Shown here: piece after piece, positions 1 through 9,072 of the stretch
Layout: every line of letters starts with the position of its first letter
How positions within the stretch are numbered: position 1 is the first letter of the stretch
Assembly (NCBI GenBank): GCA_900551615.1
Contig: URWN01000001.1
Span: forward strand, 1-64,000
Length of the DNA stretch: 64,000 nt
Direction: 5' to 3'
DNA from: an uncultured Clostridium sp.
GTDB lineage: Bacteria > Bacillota > Clostridia > TANB77 > CAG-508
The notes under the pieces: generated by a model
Databases searched by the model: none
Told to the model about the DNA's origin: nothing
What the model saw: the letters and a program-made list of their open reading frames with translations, nothing else
Made by a program: the position numbers and the translations under genes

Positions 1-180
1 TATATGATTTTAAACTTTTCGAATGTGATTGGAGCAATATTAGAATTTCTTAAATGAATTTATGGAAAGAGTTCACGTCGAGCGAAGCGAGGGCCAAGGG
101 GAAGGGGGCGCCACACAAATAATAATTCTACGGACTGTGAATTGTAACTATAGTTCAATGAAAAATATGAAAACTATAAT
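1..180. repeat. Mosaic intergenic repeat related to the 3.9-4.2 kb palindrome
   Basis: This stretch upstream of comEA has no credible gene. Bases 121-148 are the reverse complement of 3937-3964 with 26 of 28 positions matching, and 160-177 is the exact reverse complement of 4014-4031. A TTTTCGAATGTGA segment near base 16 also recurs inverted at about 4137-4149. The shared blocks are not collinear, so this looks like a rearranged copy of a dispersed palindromic repeat. A purine-rich GAGCGAAGCGAGGG run (about 79-92) recalls the GATGAGCGAA leaders at 36-37 kb. No transposase is nearby. Confidence 0.6.
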
Positions 181-233
181 ACCTAGGTATAACAGAAGAT
201 ATTCTTATAGAACTGCAACAAAAAGGAGGAAAC

Positions 234-956
234 ATGATAAAAATAAACAAAAAAACACTAATCATTATAATAACCATAATAGCCACAGCATTAATAATAG
301 CCTATATGCTATTTACCAAAAACAATGATGAAACAATCACAAACTTAGAAGAAATTGAAACAAACGAAAACGATACGCAAAACAACCAAAAAGAAACAAA
401 TGAAAACAAAATAATAATTCACATAACAGGAGCCATAAGAAAAGAAGGAATATACGAACTAAAAGAAAACAGCAGAATAGCAGACGCAATAGAAGCAGCA
501 GAAGGACTAACAGAAAATGCAAACATCCAAGACATAAACTTAGCATATGTGCTAGAAGACGGAGAAAAAATACATATACCAACAAAAGAAGAAACAAAAC
601 AAAGCAATAGTGAAACAACAGAAAAAAGCATAGACAAAACAACAGTATATGTAACAAAAAACACAGGAGGAACAGAAAAAAGTGCAAGTAATACAGAAAA
701 AAATACAGGGAACACAAACAACTCAGGAAATACAAAAAATAATAACAGTACCACAAACAAAAATGAAAAAATAAACATAAACACAGCAACACAAGCAGAG
801 CTAGAAACATTACCAGGAATAGGACCATCAACAGCACTAAAAATAATAAACTACAGAAAAGAAAACGGAAAATACAAAACAATAGAAGACATCAAAAAAG
901 TAAGTGGAATAGGGGACAGTAAATATAACAAAATAAAGGAATTAATAAAAATTTAA
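234..956 (+). CDS. comEA: ComEA-like competence DNA-binding protein
   Basis: 240 aa. One N-terminal membrane segment (about residues 7-27) anchors the protein outside the membrane. An SLBB domain follows (about 58-118, with the VTGAI-like HITGAIRKEGIY block), then a low-complexity Thr/Asn/Lys linker (about 120-175) and a C-terminal helix-hairpin-helix pair (178-240, beginning INTATQAELETLPGIG). That order is the hallmark of ComEA, the surface receptor that hands double-stranded DNA to the ComEC channel during transformation. The start follows an AAGGAGGA site by about 6 nt. Together with the secreted nuclease at 39.2 kb it hints at a DNA-uptake pathway; comEC is not in the window. Confidence 0.92.
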   Translation: MIKINKKTLIIIITIIATALIIAYMLFTKNNDETITNLEEIETNENDTQNNQKETNENKIIIHITGAIRKEGIYELKENSRIADAIEAAEGLTENANIQDINLAYVLEDGEKIHIPTKEETKQSNSETTEKSIDKTTVYVTKNTGGTEKSASNTEKNTGNTNNSGNTKNNNSTTNKNEKININTATQAELETLPGIGPSTALKIINYRKENGKYKTIEDIKKVSGIGDSKYNKIKELIKI

Positions 957-980
957 AAAGGATGGAACAAATCCCATCCT
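950..980 (-). terminator. Rho-independent terminator for the pip operon
   Basis: AGGATGG (959-965) pairs with CCATCCT (974-980). Read on the minus strand, the stem is followed by TTTTTAAATTTTT, so it should stop transcripts from the convergent 1011-3815 operon. On the plus strand the following run is poor in T. Confidence 0.75.
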
Positions 981-1010
981 CCAAAATCATACAAAATATA
1001 TTATTTAAAA

Positions 1011-3239
1011 TTAATTATTAGATTCAGCACCTTTTTGTTTTTTAGCCTTAACAAAATCAACAATATAAGTTATAGCCAAAGTACAAATTGTAATAGCCAA
1101 TAAAATCATAATGTAATTATTTTTAAAGTTTGTAGCAGTAGGTACTAAAATTTCTCTTAGCAATTTAATTGAATATGTCATTGGTAAGTAAGGTGTAACT
1201 GCTTGGAATCCCTTATCAATAGTTTCAACTGGGAAAGTACCACCAGAAGCAGCTAATTGTAAAACAAGAATTATTAAAGCTAAGAATTTACCAACATCAC
1301 CAAAGTTTCTAATTAAGAATTGAATAATAGTTGTAAAAGTAATACCAATCAAAATACTTGCAAAATAATATAATCCAATATCTTCAACATTAAATCTTAA
1401 ACCTAATTTTAATAATGCAGCAACTATAACACCTTGAACAGCTCCAACTGCAATATAAACAATATTTTGTAAGAATTTATTTTTACTATCATGGTCTAAA
1501 ACGCCAAATCTATGTTTTTGATCATAATATAATACTACATAGCACATTAATGCACCAACCCATAAACCGATACATAAGAATAATGGAGTAAATGCAATAC
1601 CATAAGAATTAACTTCACCATAAGCTTCAGTTTTAAATTCTACAGGATTTTCAGCAAAATCTTCTATACCAGAAAGTTTTTGTAAATCATTATTTGTAGT
1701 ATCAATATTTTTATTTATCTCATTATTAAACTCTTGTAAACCGCTAGTTAATTGAGTACTTCCAGTATATGCAGAACTTGTTCCATCACTTAAAGTATTC
1801 AAAGCAGATTTTACTTGAGAAGAACTATTACTTAAAGTAGCCAAACCATTTTGTAAGCTATCACTACCAGATGATAATTTAGTTGTTCCAACTTTCAATG
1901 TACCAACTCCAGATTGTAGAGATTTAGTACCATTTTGAACTTGTGTTAAAACAGATTTTAAATTAGTAATTCCAGAAGTTATTTGACCTAAAGAAGCAGA
2001 ACCTTTTGCTAACTTTTGAGTACCTGCATATAAAGAATTCGAACCATTCTTTAAAGCATCTCCAGAATTTAATAATTTTTTAGCACCAGCTGTTATTGCA
2101 GAATTTGATGCAGTTAATTTTTTTTCACCAGCTTTTATTTGTGAACCAGCAACTGCTAATTTTTCAGCACCTTTGCTATCAATAACAGCTTGAGCTTGAA
2201 CTGCTAATTTTTGTACATTAGGATCAGAACTTGTTTTTAACTTAGCTAATTCAGTCAATAAAGCAGCCATTTGAGCATTTGATTTATCAACAGAATCAAT
2301 ATATTTATCTACATTACCTAATAAAGCAGTAGCACCATTTACATATGAAGTAGCGCCATTAGCTAAAGAAGAAGTTCCATCTACATATGCTGATAAATTA
2401 GTATTTAAACTTTCAGCACCAGTATTTAAGCTTGTAATACCATCAGATAAAGATTTAATACCTTCAGAACCTTTAGCTGATAATTCATCAACACCTGCAT
2501 TTATTTGAGAAATAGCAGTATTTAATGAAGAAGAACCATTACTTAAAGTATCGACACCTGAATTTACTTGATTAATACCACTTTCTAAAGACTTACTTCC
2601 TTCATAAGCTGAATTAACACCATTATCAAATTCAGTATAACTATTATTTAATTTAGAAGTACCATCACTAATTTCTTTAATACCTGAAGTTAAAGATTTT
2701 GAACCATCCAATAATTGGCTTGAAGCATCAGAAACCTTTTCTAAACTATCAGGAACACTTTTTAAATTATCAGATAAATTTCCAGCTATAGAACTACTAA
2801 CTTTAGCCTGTAAATTTATTTCCATAGTCTTTACAGCACTATTAATTATTTGAGAAGACAAATAATTTGAAGCCTGATTTGGACTATAAGTTATTGTTGA
2901 TATTTGTTTATCAGTAGTAGAGGCACTGTTTAAACATTTTGTAAAATTACTTGGAATTGTTATTGTAGCATAATAAGTACCATCTTGCATTCCTTCATTT
3001 GCAACATCTAATGAAACAGGACAAATATCAAAAGTTCCATCATCTTGTAGAGATTTTAAGAACTCATTACCTTGATTTTCATCATTTTCGCCATCATCTA
3101 AATTAACAACTGCAATTTTTAAACCTTTTAAATCACCATATGGATTCCAATAAGATTTTAAATAGAAAAAACTATAAATTATAGGTATTAATAAGACAAC
3201 AGCAAAGATTACAATTTTTAAAATTTTTTCTTTTTTCAT
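1011..3239 (-). CDS. YhgE/Pip family membrane protein
   Basis: 742 aa. A membrane segment at about residues 8-27 precedes an extracellular region of more than 500 residues built from Ser/Gly/Leu/Asn-rich repeats of the LSSGSDSLQNG type, which should form long helices. Five or six membrane segments close the protein (about 550-735). This is the layout of YhgE/Pip proteins, named for the lactococcal phage infection protein and related to the ABC-2 permease fold. In Gram-positive bacteria relatives serve as phage receptors or accompany type VII secretion. The gene lies 3 bp downstream of the tetR gene and should be co-transcribed and controlled by it. Its own role here is not settled by sequence. 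Confidence 0.88.
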   Translation of the reverse strand: MKKEKILKIVIFAVVLLIPIIYSFFYLKSYWNPYGDLKGLKIAVVNLDDGENDENQGNEFLKSLQDDGTFDICPVSLDVANEGMQDGTYYATITIPSNFTKCLNSASTTDKQISTITYSPNQASNYLSSQIINSAVKTMEINLQAKVSSSIAGNLSDNLKSVPDSLEKVSDASSQLLDGSKSLTSGIKEISDGTSKLNNSYTEFDNGVNSAYEGSKSLESGINQVNSGVDTLSNGSSSLNTAISQINAGVDELSAKGSEGIKSLSDGITSLNTGAESLNTNLSAYVDGTSSLANGATSYVNGATALLGNVDKYIDSVDKSNAQMAALLTELAKLKTSSDPNVQKLAVQAQAVIDSKGAEKLAVAGSQIKAGEKKLTASNSAITAGAKKLLNSGDALKNGSNSLYAGTQKLAKGSASLGQITSGITNLKSVLTQVQNGTKSLQSGVGTLKVGTTKLSSGSDSLQNGLATLSNSSSQVKSALNTLSDGTSSAYTGSTQLTSGLQEFNNEINKNIDTTNNDLQKLSGIEDFAENPVEFKTEAYGEVNSYGIAFTPLFLCIGLWVGALMCYVVLYYDQKHRFGVLDHDSKNKFLQNIVYIAVGAVQGVIVAALLKLGLRFNVEDIGLYYFASILIGITFTTIIQFLIRNFGDVGKFLALIILVLQLAASGGTFPVETIDKGFQAVTPYLPMTYSIKLLREILVPTATNFKNNYIMILLAITICTLAITYIVDFVKAKKQKGAESNN

Positions 3240-3242
3240 AAA

Positions 3243-3815
3243 TTAATCAACATCCTTTCTTAAACCATTTTTTAAAATTTGTGAAATACTACTTGCTATA
3301 ATTTGTTCATCTAGCTTTTTTTCGTTTTCATTCCATTCAAACATGAGAGCTATATACATTTTATAAATTAAAAATGAAGTAATATCTACATCTTTGTAAT
3401 CAATGTAACCATTTTCTTTAGCTTTTTCCAATTTACCTTTTATATAGTTTTGAATTTGAGTATCTATCAGTTCCAAACTATTTATTATAACAGGATTTTT
3501 AAGCCATTCAGCTTCTTTAGTTATAGTATTTAAAAAATCCTTATCTCTTCTATAAGCTAAAAGACGGCAAATTGACTGATTTACTGTTTCAAAAAAATCT
3601 AGATTTTTACTATCTATTTCTTCAACAATATTTTTCATATTAAGAATTTCCTCTTGAATAAAGTAATTCAGCAAATCTTCTTTACTCGAAAAATAAGTGT
3701 AGATAGTTTTTTTGGTTACACCTGCTCCTCTTGCTATTTCATCCATAGAAACTTTTTTAAAGCCATATTTATGAAACAAAAGTCTAGCTGCTTCTATTAT
3801 CTGATCTTTCTTCAT
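3243..3815 (-). CDS. TetR family transcriptional regulator
   Basis: 190 aa. Residues 1-50 form a typical TetR helix-turn-helix: IIEAARLLFHKYGFKKVSMD, then GVTKKTIYTYFSSKEDLL. The remainder is an all-helical ligand-binding domain without recognisable family signature. It is the first gene of a two-gene operon with the YhgE/Pip protein, so it most likely represses that operon. The promoter just upstream has two AGTATACT palindromes 21 bp apart, a likely binding site. Ribosome binding site AGGGGTGA precedes the ATG. The ligand is unknown. Confidence 0.92.
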   Translation of the reverse strand: MKKDQIIEAARLLFHKYGFKKVSMDEIARGAGVTKKTIYTYFSSKEDLLNYFIQEEILNMKNIVEEIDSKNLDFFETVNQSICRLLAYRRDKDFLNTITKEAEWLKNPVIINSLELIDTQIQNYIKGKLEKAKENGYIDYKDVDITSFLIYKMYIALMFEWNENEKKLDEQIIASSISQILKNGLRKDVD

Positions 3816-3847
3816 TTATATCACCCCTCACATGAATAAATTACACT

Positions 3848-3897
3848 AGTATACTCTTTCAGTTATTTAGTATACTATCATTATATGAAAAAGTCAA
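3848..3897 (-). promoter_or_regulatory. tetR-pip promoter with paired palindromic operator
   Basis: On the minus strand: -35 TTGACT (3897-3892), 17-bp spacer, -10 TATACT (3874-3869). The palindrome AGTATACT occurs at 3869-3876, covering the -10, and again at 3848-3855, exactly two helical turns downstream. A TetR dimer pair bound there would block the polymerase, giving autorepression. Confidence 0.75.
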
Positions 3898-3936
3898 TAG
3901 AAAATTGCAAAAAACTTACAATTGAAATAAAAATAA

Positions 3937-4195
3937 GTTACAATTCACAGTCCATAAAATTATTGTTTGTGAACTGTAACAAAAATAATGGATTGGTTCC
4001 CCCTTAAAGATGATAGTTTTCATATTTTTCTCGTTTTTCCTACATACGTTAACAAATTCTAATGTAAATATTTTAACAAACCCTAGTGGTAGGAACCTTT
4101 AAAACATTTACTTAAGAATTTGTAAAACTATTTCGGTCACATTCGAAAATATATTCAAACTATCATCTTTAAGGGGGAACCAAGCCATTATTTTT
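3937..4195. repeat. Double hairpin, large palindromic repeat element
   Basis: Two nested structures. A small hairpin pairs 3937-3949 with 3968-3980 (12 of 13). Directly after it, 3981-4019 is the inverted copy of about 4157-4195 (38 of 39 pairing), including GGTTCCCCCTTAAAGATGAT and its complement. The inverted similarity continues inward through about 4020-4062 and 4098-4156, leaving a short central loop. The whole 215-bp block could fold into one long hairpin. It has no coding capacity and resembles a MITE or other non-autonomous palindromic repeat. Parts recur at 1-180. It separates the divergent tetR and acyl-CoA synthetase promoters. Confidence 0.8.
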
Positions 4196-4246
4196 ATTAA
4201 ATAGTAAAATTAAAAAAACTGACCAAACGTTACAAATAAAAAACAC

Positions 4247-4275
4247 TTGAAAAAAGCAAGAAAATCATATATAAT
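4247..4275 (+). promoter_or_regulatory. Promoter of the acyl-CoA synthetase gene
   Basis: -35 TTGAAA (4247-4252), 17-bp spacer, -10 TATAAT (4270-4275). Transcription would start about 25 nt before the ATG at 4307, and an AGAGGT ribosome binding site follows. Confidence 0.8.
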
Positions 4276-4306
4276 ATGAAAAAACAAATAAAAGAGGTAA
4301 TGAAAA

Positions 4307-6163
4307 ATGGGATTAAGAGATATTAAAGTTCCAAAGATGAAATTCAAAAAAATGAAAATGGACGTAATGGAAGAATTAAACGAAATAGACTACGAAAAAC
4401 TAGAAAAAAAGAATTTAAAGAAAAAAAGAGAAACACCATATGAAGACATGACACACTACAAAACAGTAAAAGAATTTTTCTTAAACTCAGTAGAAAAATA
4501 TCCAGAAGAAGACTGTATACTAGAAAAGTCGGACCACAAAACACCATACAAAATAACAACATACAAAGAATTCAAAGAAGACGTATTTGGATTAGGAACA
4601 GCATTAACAAATGTCTTAAACCTAAAAAATAAAAGAGTAATCATAATCGGAGAAACTCAATACGGATGGTATGTATCATATATGGCAATGCTATGTGGAG
4701 TAGGAATTGCAGTACCAACAGACAGAGAATTACCACTAAATGAATTAGAAAACATAGTAAAAAGATCAAGAGCATCAGCAATAATATATTCACCTAAAAA
4801 AGCAGAAGACATCAAAAAAATAAAAGAAGACATCCCAGAAGTAGAATATTTTATTGAAATGAAATCAGACAATAAGTTAGAAGATAAAGATGTTGGATTA
4901 CAATACCTAATAGACTTAGGAAAATCAATAATAAAATCAGGAGACAATAGTTTCGAAAAAATAAAAATAGACCCAGAAGAATTCAAAATATTATTCTTCA
5001 CATCAGGAACAACATCAAACGCAAAAGGAGTAATGTTAAACAATAGAAACCTAGCAGAAAACATCAATGCAGTATCAGCATATGTAAAACTATATCCAAT
5101 AGACATGCTATTTTCAGTATTGCCACTACATCACTGCTATGAATCAACAATAGGATTTTTACTACCAATGGCAACAGGAGCATCAGTAGCAATATGTGAA
5201 GGTTTAAGATACATAGTACCAAACTTACAAGAAGCACATCCAACAGCAATCTTAACAGTCCCATTATTAGTAGAAAGCTTATACAAAAAAATAAACGAAA
5301 AAATAGTAAAAAGCAAAAAAGACAAAATGGTAAACACAATGATATCAGTAACAAATGCATTAAAAGGAGCAGGAATAGACATCAAGAAAAAAGTATTCAA
5401 AGAAATATATGACAACTTAGGAGGAAGACTAAGAATCATAGTATCAGCAGCAGCACCAATAGACAAAAAAGTTGGAAACTGGTTAGAAGATATAGGAATC
5501 AACTTCCTACAGGGATACGGACTAACAGAAACAGCACCAATAGCAGCCTTAACACCAGAATACAAACCATGCGTAGGATCAGCAGGAAAAGCAATAGTTC
5601 AAGCAGACATCAAAATAAAAGACCCAAACGAAAACGGAGAAGGAGAAATTTTAATAAAATCACCAACTCTAATGCTAGGATACTATGAAGACGAAGAAGA
5701 AACTAAAAAAGTAATAGATGAAGACGGATACTTCAATGCAGGAGATATTGGATATATAGATGACGACGGATACATCTTTATAACAGGAAGAAGCAAAAAC
5801 GTTATAGTAACACAAAACGGAAAAAATATATATCCAGAAGAAATCGAAATGTTATTAGACAAAGTAGACGAAATAAAAGAATCTATGGTTTATGGTAAAA
5901 AGCCAGAAGCAAATAGCAGAAGAGAAGAAAAAGAATTAATAATCACTGCAAGAGTTATACCAGATTATGACAAAATAAAAGAACTACACGGAGACCTTTC
6001 AGAAAAAGAGATTTACGATATAATTTGGAAAAATATTAAAGAAGTAAACAAAAAACTAACATCTTACAAAGCAGTAAAAGCTCTTGAAATCAAAGAAGGG
6101 GAATTTGAAAAAACTTCTACTATGAAAATTAAGAGATACAAAGAATTGAATAATAATAAATAA
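4307..6163 (+). CDS. Long-chain acyl-CoA synthetase (AMP-forming)
   Basis: 618 aa, near the usual length of long-chain fatty-acid CoA ligases. The ATP/AMP motif FFTSGTTSNAKGVMLNN lies at about residues 227-243, GYGLTETAPIAAL at about 404-416, and the adenylate-site block GDIGYIDDDGYIFITGRSKN at about 484-503 with the hinge and a downstream ISPEE-like YPEEIE. It activates a fatty acid to acyl-AMP and then acyl-CoA in the cytosol. A basic, Lys-rich N-terminus (residues 1-45) precedes the adenylation domain and is unusual. It is monocistronic, with its own promoter and terminator. The exact chain length is not visible from sequence. Confidence 0.9.
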   Translation: MGLRDIKVPKMKFKKMKMDVMEELNEIDYEKLEKKNLKKKRETPYEDMTHYKTVKEFFLNSVEKYPEEDCILEKSDHKTPYKITTYKEFKEDVFGLGTALTNVLNLKNKRVIIIGETQYGWYVSYMAMLCGVGIAVPTDRELPLNELENIVKRSRASAIIYSPKKAEDIKKIKEDIPEVEYFIEMKSDNKLEDKDVGLQYLIDLGKSIIKSGDNSFEKIKIDPEEFKILFFTSGTTSNAKGVMLNNRNLAENINAVSAYVKLYPIDMLFSVLPLHHCYESTIGFLLPMATGASVAICEGLRYIVPNLQEAHPTAILTVPLLVESLYKKINEKIVKSKKDKMVNTMISVTNALKGAGIDIKKKVFKEIYDNLGGRLRIIVSAAAPIDKKVGNWLEDIGINFLQGYGLTETAPIAALTPEYKPCVGSAGKAIVQADIKIKDPNENGEGEILIKSPTLMLGYYEDEEETKKVIDEDGYFNAGDIGYIDDDGYIFITGRSKNVIVTQNGKNIYPEEIEMLLDKVDEIKESMVYGKKPEANSRREEKELIITARVIPDYDKIKELHGDLSEKEIYDIIWKNIKEVNKKLTSYKAVKALEIKEGEFEKTSTMKIKRYKELNNNK

Positions 6164-6206
6164 AAAAAGAGGGATTGTGGGGCCACCACAAAAAATCCCT
6201 CTTTTT
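6163..6206 (+). terminator. Rho-independent terminator
   Basis: AAAGAGGGATT pairs with AATCCCTCTTT around a GTGGGGCCACCAC inner palindrome, ending in a T run. It closes the acyl-CoA synthetase gene. Confidence 0.9.
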
Positions 6207-6278
6207 GTGTAGTAAATAATAGCTTTAGATAAAATGATAGGGATTTTGGGACATGTATCAAATTCCGAAATTTTGCAA

Positions 6279-6307
6279 TAAAAAAACACCTACTAAAAGT
6301 AGATGCT
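6279..6307 (-). terminator. Terminator of the tRNA-Met gene
   Basis: On the minus strand CATCTAC pairs with GTAGGTG and is followed by seven T. It begins about 10 nt after the 3' CCA of the tRNA. Confidence 0.85.
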
Positions 6308-6316
6308 TCATATTTT

Positions 6317-6392
6317 TGGTTGCGGGGGATGGACTCGAACCACCGACCTCAGGGTTATGAGCCCTGCGAGCTGCCAACTGCTCCACCCCGCG
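6317..6392 (-). tRNA. Initiator tRNA-fMet (CAT)
   Basis: 76 nt with encoded CCA. The 5' end begins CGCGGGG and the 3' acceptor strand is CCCCGCAACCA, so position 1 is C facing A72, the unpaired end that marks bacterial initiators. The anticodon stem carries three consecutive G-C pairs (GGG/CCC) around CTCATAA, a second initiator trait. The T arm GGTTCGAGTCC is intact. It reads codon AUG at translation start. Confidence 0.95.
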
Positions 6393-6672
6393 ATGTAATG
6401 TGTTGACTTAATTATTATACAACCTAAAAATCAAATTTGTCAAGAGTTTTAAAGAAAATTACGAAAAATCTTACATAATATTAAAAAAATAAATATAAAT
6501 AATATCTAATATTAATATACATTATATGCCAAAAGCAATAAAAAAATACCAACAAAATTAAACAAATATACAAAAAACAAAATCAACTTGTAATACCAAG
6601 CTTTATATGATAATATCTAACTATAAAAAATTAAGAAAAATCAATAAAAGAATTAATATAGAAGGTGAAAAA

Positions 6673-7566
6673 ATGAAATTTTTGCAAGAATTACTAGAAA
6701 AACAATATGGAGAAAAAACAACAAAAGAAATAGTAGAGGGATACTCTAGCAAAAGAAAAACAACACTTAGAATAAATACAATAAAAAGCAATATAGAAGA
6801 AATAAAAAAAGAATTAGAAAAAGAAAAAATAGAATATAAACAAGTAAAATGGAGCAACGAAGCACTAATAATAGAAAATGAAGACGAAAAAACAATGCAA
6901 CAAATGGACATATATAAAGAAGGAAAAATTTATTTACAAAGCTTATCATCAATGTTACCACCAATAATACTAGAACCAAAAGAAGGAACAGACATATTAG
7001 ATATGGCGGCAGCACCAGGAGGAAAAACAACACAAATAGCAGCACTTACAAACAACAAAGCACACATAACAGCATGTGAAAAAAACAAAATAAGAGCAGA
7101 AAGACTAAAATATAATGTAGACAAACAAGGAGCAACATGTGTATTCATAATGCCAAAAGACTCAAGATTTATAGACGACTTTTTCTCATTTGATCAAATT
7201 TTATTAGATGCACCATGCAGTGGAAGTGGAACACTAGACCTTAACGACCAAAATATAGACAAATACTTTACAGAACAACTAGTAGAAAGGTCATCAAAGA
7301 CACAAAAAACACTATTAGCCAAAGCAATAAAATTATTAAAACCAGGACACGAAATGGTATACTCAACATGTTCAATTTTAGAATGTGAAAATGAAGAAGT
7401 TGTTTCAACAGCCATAAAAGGCGGAAATGCAGAAATTGCACCTATAAATTTTAAAGGAATAGAAGAACTACCAATACTTCCAACAAAAATTCCAGGAACT
7501 TTATGCGTAAAACCAACAGATGTATACGAAGGATTCTTTGTAGCAAAAATAAGAAAGAATAAATAA
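6673..7566 (+). CDS. RsmB/RsmF-type rRNA (cytosine-5) methyltransferase
   Basis: 297 aa from the ATG at 6673, chosen because AGAAGGTG lies 6-7 nt before it; an in-frame ATG at 6607 has no ribosome site. SAM-binding motif DMAAAPGGKTTQIAAL lies at about residues 93-108. The catalytic signatures are DAPCSGSGTL (about 177-186, the PC cysteine) and YSTCSI (about 230-235, the nucleophile TC cysteine). These define the NOL1/NOP2/Sun family, which makes 5-methylcytosine in rRNA. The N-terminal RNA-binding region (about 1-70) is the short type without a NusB domain. The exact target cytosine cannot be told; RsmF-like or RsmB-like are both possible. Confidence 0.88.
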   Translation: MKFLQELLEKQYGEKTTKEIVEGYSSKRKTTLRINTIKSNIEEIKKELEKEKIEYKQVKWSNEALIIENEDEKTMQQMDIYKEGKIYLQSLSSMLPPIILEPKEGTDILDMAAAPGGKTTQIAALTNNKAHITACEKNKIRAERLKYNVDKQGATCVFIMPKDSRFIDDFFSFDQILLDAPCSGSGTLDLNDQNIDKYFTEQLVERSSKTQKTLLAKAIKLLKPGHEMVYSTCSILECENEEVVSTAIKGGNAEIAPINFKGIEELPILPTKIPGTLCVKPTDVYEGFFVAKIRKNK

Positions 7567-7696
7567 ATACACTGAAACATATGGCTCTGGAGAAAAACAA
7601 AAATTTATTTTTACAAATAATCCACTATATGAATTAAAATAATTAAAATTATACACATAAAGTGGTATAATTGTGGAAAAGAAAGGAGAAAATCAA

Positions 7697-8034
7697 ATGG
7701 ATATAACGATTGATGTAGAAGATTACAAACTAAATGTAAGAACAGCAGGAGTAATAATTCATAATGGCAAGGTATTGCGACAATTGAAAACTTTTTTGAA
7801 ATGAAAGGTTCAAAATACCATGAGATAATGTTTATACATAAAATAGAATTTACAGACGAAGAAGACAAAAAAATAGAATATACAATGAAAAATATTGAAG
7901 GCAAAGATTATTTGCAATATGAATGGCTTGACTTGAAAAAGATAGATGAATATCCATTATTGCCAGGAGCAGTAAAAAATATTTTAAAAGAAAATAAATT
8001 TCCAATACACAAAATAAACAATGATTTAAAATAA
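7697..8034 (+). pseudogene. Nudix hydrolase with the Nudix box deleted
   Basis: A good ribosome site (AAAGGAG) and ATG at 7697 start MDITIDVEDYKLNVRTAGVI and continue through IHNGKVL, the usual first strand of a Nudix domain. At about 7777 the frame changes: 7777-8034, in another frame, continues ATIENFFEMKGSKYHE and then a normal Nudix C-terminus (YLQYEWLDL, then DEYPLLPGAVKNIL). The central part with the GX5EX7REUXEEXGU box is missing, which an internal deletion whose length is not a multiple of three would explain. The product could not hydrolyse nucleoside diphosphates. Clear remnant of a once complete gene of about 150-160 codons. Confidence 0.8.
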
Positions 8035-8070
8035 TATTTAACGAAAAAATTAAAAAAAGAGGAAAATTTA

Positions 8071-8652
8071 ATGAACAAAACTCAAAAATATTATGATAAT
8101 ACTACATTTGACTATCCAAAAAAAAATGTGAAATTTTTCATTGAAAATATTAAAGTCGAGCCAGGAAAAGCAATAGAATTAGGATGTGGAGCAGGCAGTG
8201 ACACAATATATTTAATAAAAAAAGGATGGAATGTACTTGCGATAGATAGAGAAGATGTAGAAACAAGAATATCCAAAAGATTAAATACTGAAGAATTAAA
8301 AAAATTTAGATTCCAAAAACAAAAATTTGAAAACATTAAATTAGAAAAAAGCAATTTAATCGTAGCTAATTACAGTCTACCATTTTGTCAAAAAGATAAA
8401 TTTAAAGAATTATGGAATAAAATAAAAACAAGCATATCAAATAAAGGATATTTTATAGGAAATTTTTTTTGCGTAAAAGATGAGTGGAATGTAGAAAATT
8501 TTCAAATTATATTTTTTACCAAAGAACAAGTACTAGAACTATTTACTGATTTTGAAATTATTTGCTTTAAAGAGATAGAAAAAGATATGCTTACTGGGTT
8601 AGGTAAAATGAAACATTGGCATATATTTAATGTAATAGCAAAGAAAAAATAG
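8071..8652 (+). CDS. Class I SAM-dependent methyltransferase
   Basis: 193 aa. The glycine-rich SAM motif IELGCGAGSDTIYLIKKG lies at residues 35-52, followed by an acidic residue at the end of strand 2 (VLAIDRED). The motif-IV position reads VANYSLPFCQ. This resembles TehB and other small-molecule methyltransferases of about 190-200 aa. The substrate cannot be predicted. It begins 36 nt after the Nudix remnant and ends 9 nt before the deformylase gene, so the three were probably one small operon. Confidence 0.8.
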   Translation: MNKTQKYYDNTTFDYPKKNVKFFIENIKVEPGKAIELGCGAGSDTIYLIKKGWNVLAIDREDVETRISKRLNTEELKKFRFQKQKFENIKLEKSNLIVANYSLPFCQKDKFKELWNKIKTSISNKGYFIGNFFCVKDEWNVENFQIIFFTKEQVLELFTDFEIICFKEIEKDMLTGLGKMKHWHIFNVIAKKK

Positions 8653-8661
8653 GAGATTAGC

Positions 8662-9072
8662 ATGGTAAACGATATAGTAAAAGATGTAATGTTTTTATCA
8701 CAAAAGGCAGAAAAAGCAACAGAAAAAGATAAGTATATAGTAAGTGATTTATTAGATACATTAAATGCTAATAAAGAAAGATGTGTAGGACTTGCTGCAA
8801 ATATGATAGGATATAACAAGTCAATAATTTGTGTATCAGGTGAACTATATGATTTTGTGATGATAAATCCTGTTATTACAAGTAAAATCGGAGAGTACGA
8901 AACAGAGGAAGGCTGTTTGTCTTTGATTGGAGAAAGAAAATGTAAAAGATATAAAGAAATTGAGGTTAATTATTTGGATATGAATTTTAATAAACAGCAT
9001 GGAATATATACTGGATTTGTTGCTGAAATAATACAACATGAAATTGACCATACAAATGGAATAATAATATAA
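8662..9072 (+). CDS. Peptide deformylase-like protein
   Basis: 136 aa, at the short end of the family. Motif 2 (EGCLS, with the metal-binding Cys) and motif 3 (QHEIDH, two metal His and the catalytic Glu) are intact. Motif 1 reads GLAANMIG instead of GLAAPQIG, so the Gln that normally helps hold the formyl group is replaced by Met. That variant is typical of a second, divergent deformylase in Clostridia. Expected activity is removal of the formyl group from nascent proteins, but the altered motif leaves activity open. RBS AGGAGAT. Confidence 0.82.
   Translation: MVNDIVKDVMFLSQKAEKATEKDKYIVSDLLDTLNANKERCVGLAANMIGYNKSIICVSGELYDFVMINPVITSKIGEYETEEGCLSLIGERKCKRYKEIEVNYLDMNFNKQHGIYTGFVAEIIQHEIDHTNGIII

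Noticed and set aside
62..328. 88-codon frame at the window start
   Set aside because: It has no ribosome site, crosses the repeat and overlaps the comEA start; its composition is that of a chance frame.
7570..7652. Short coding-like stretch after the RsmB-type gene
   Set aside because: It reads YTETYGSGEKQKFIFTNN in one frame but has no start, ribosome site or family match.
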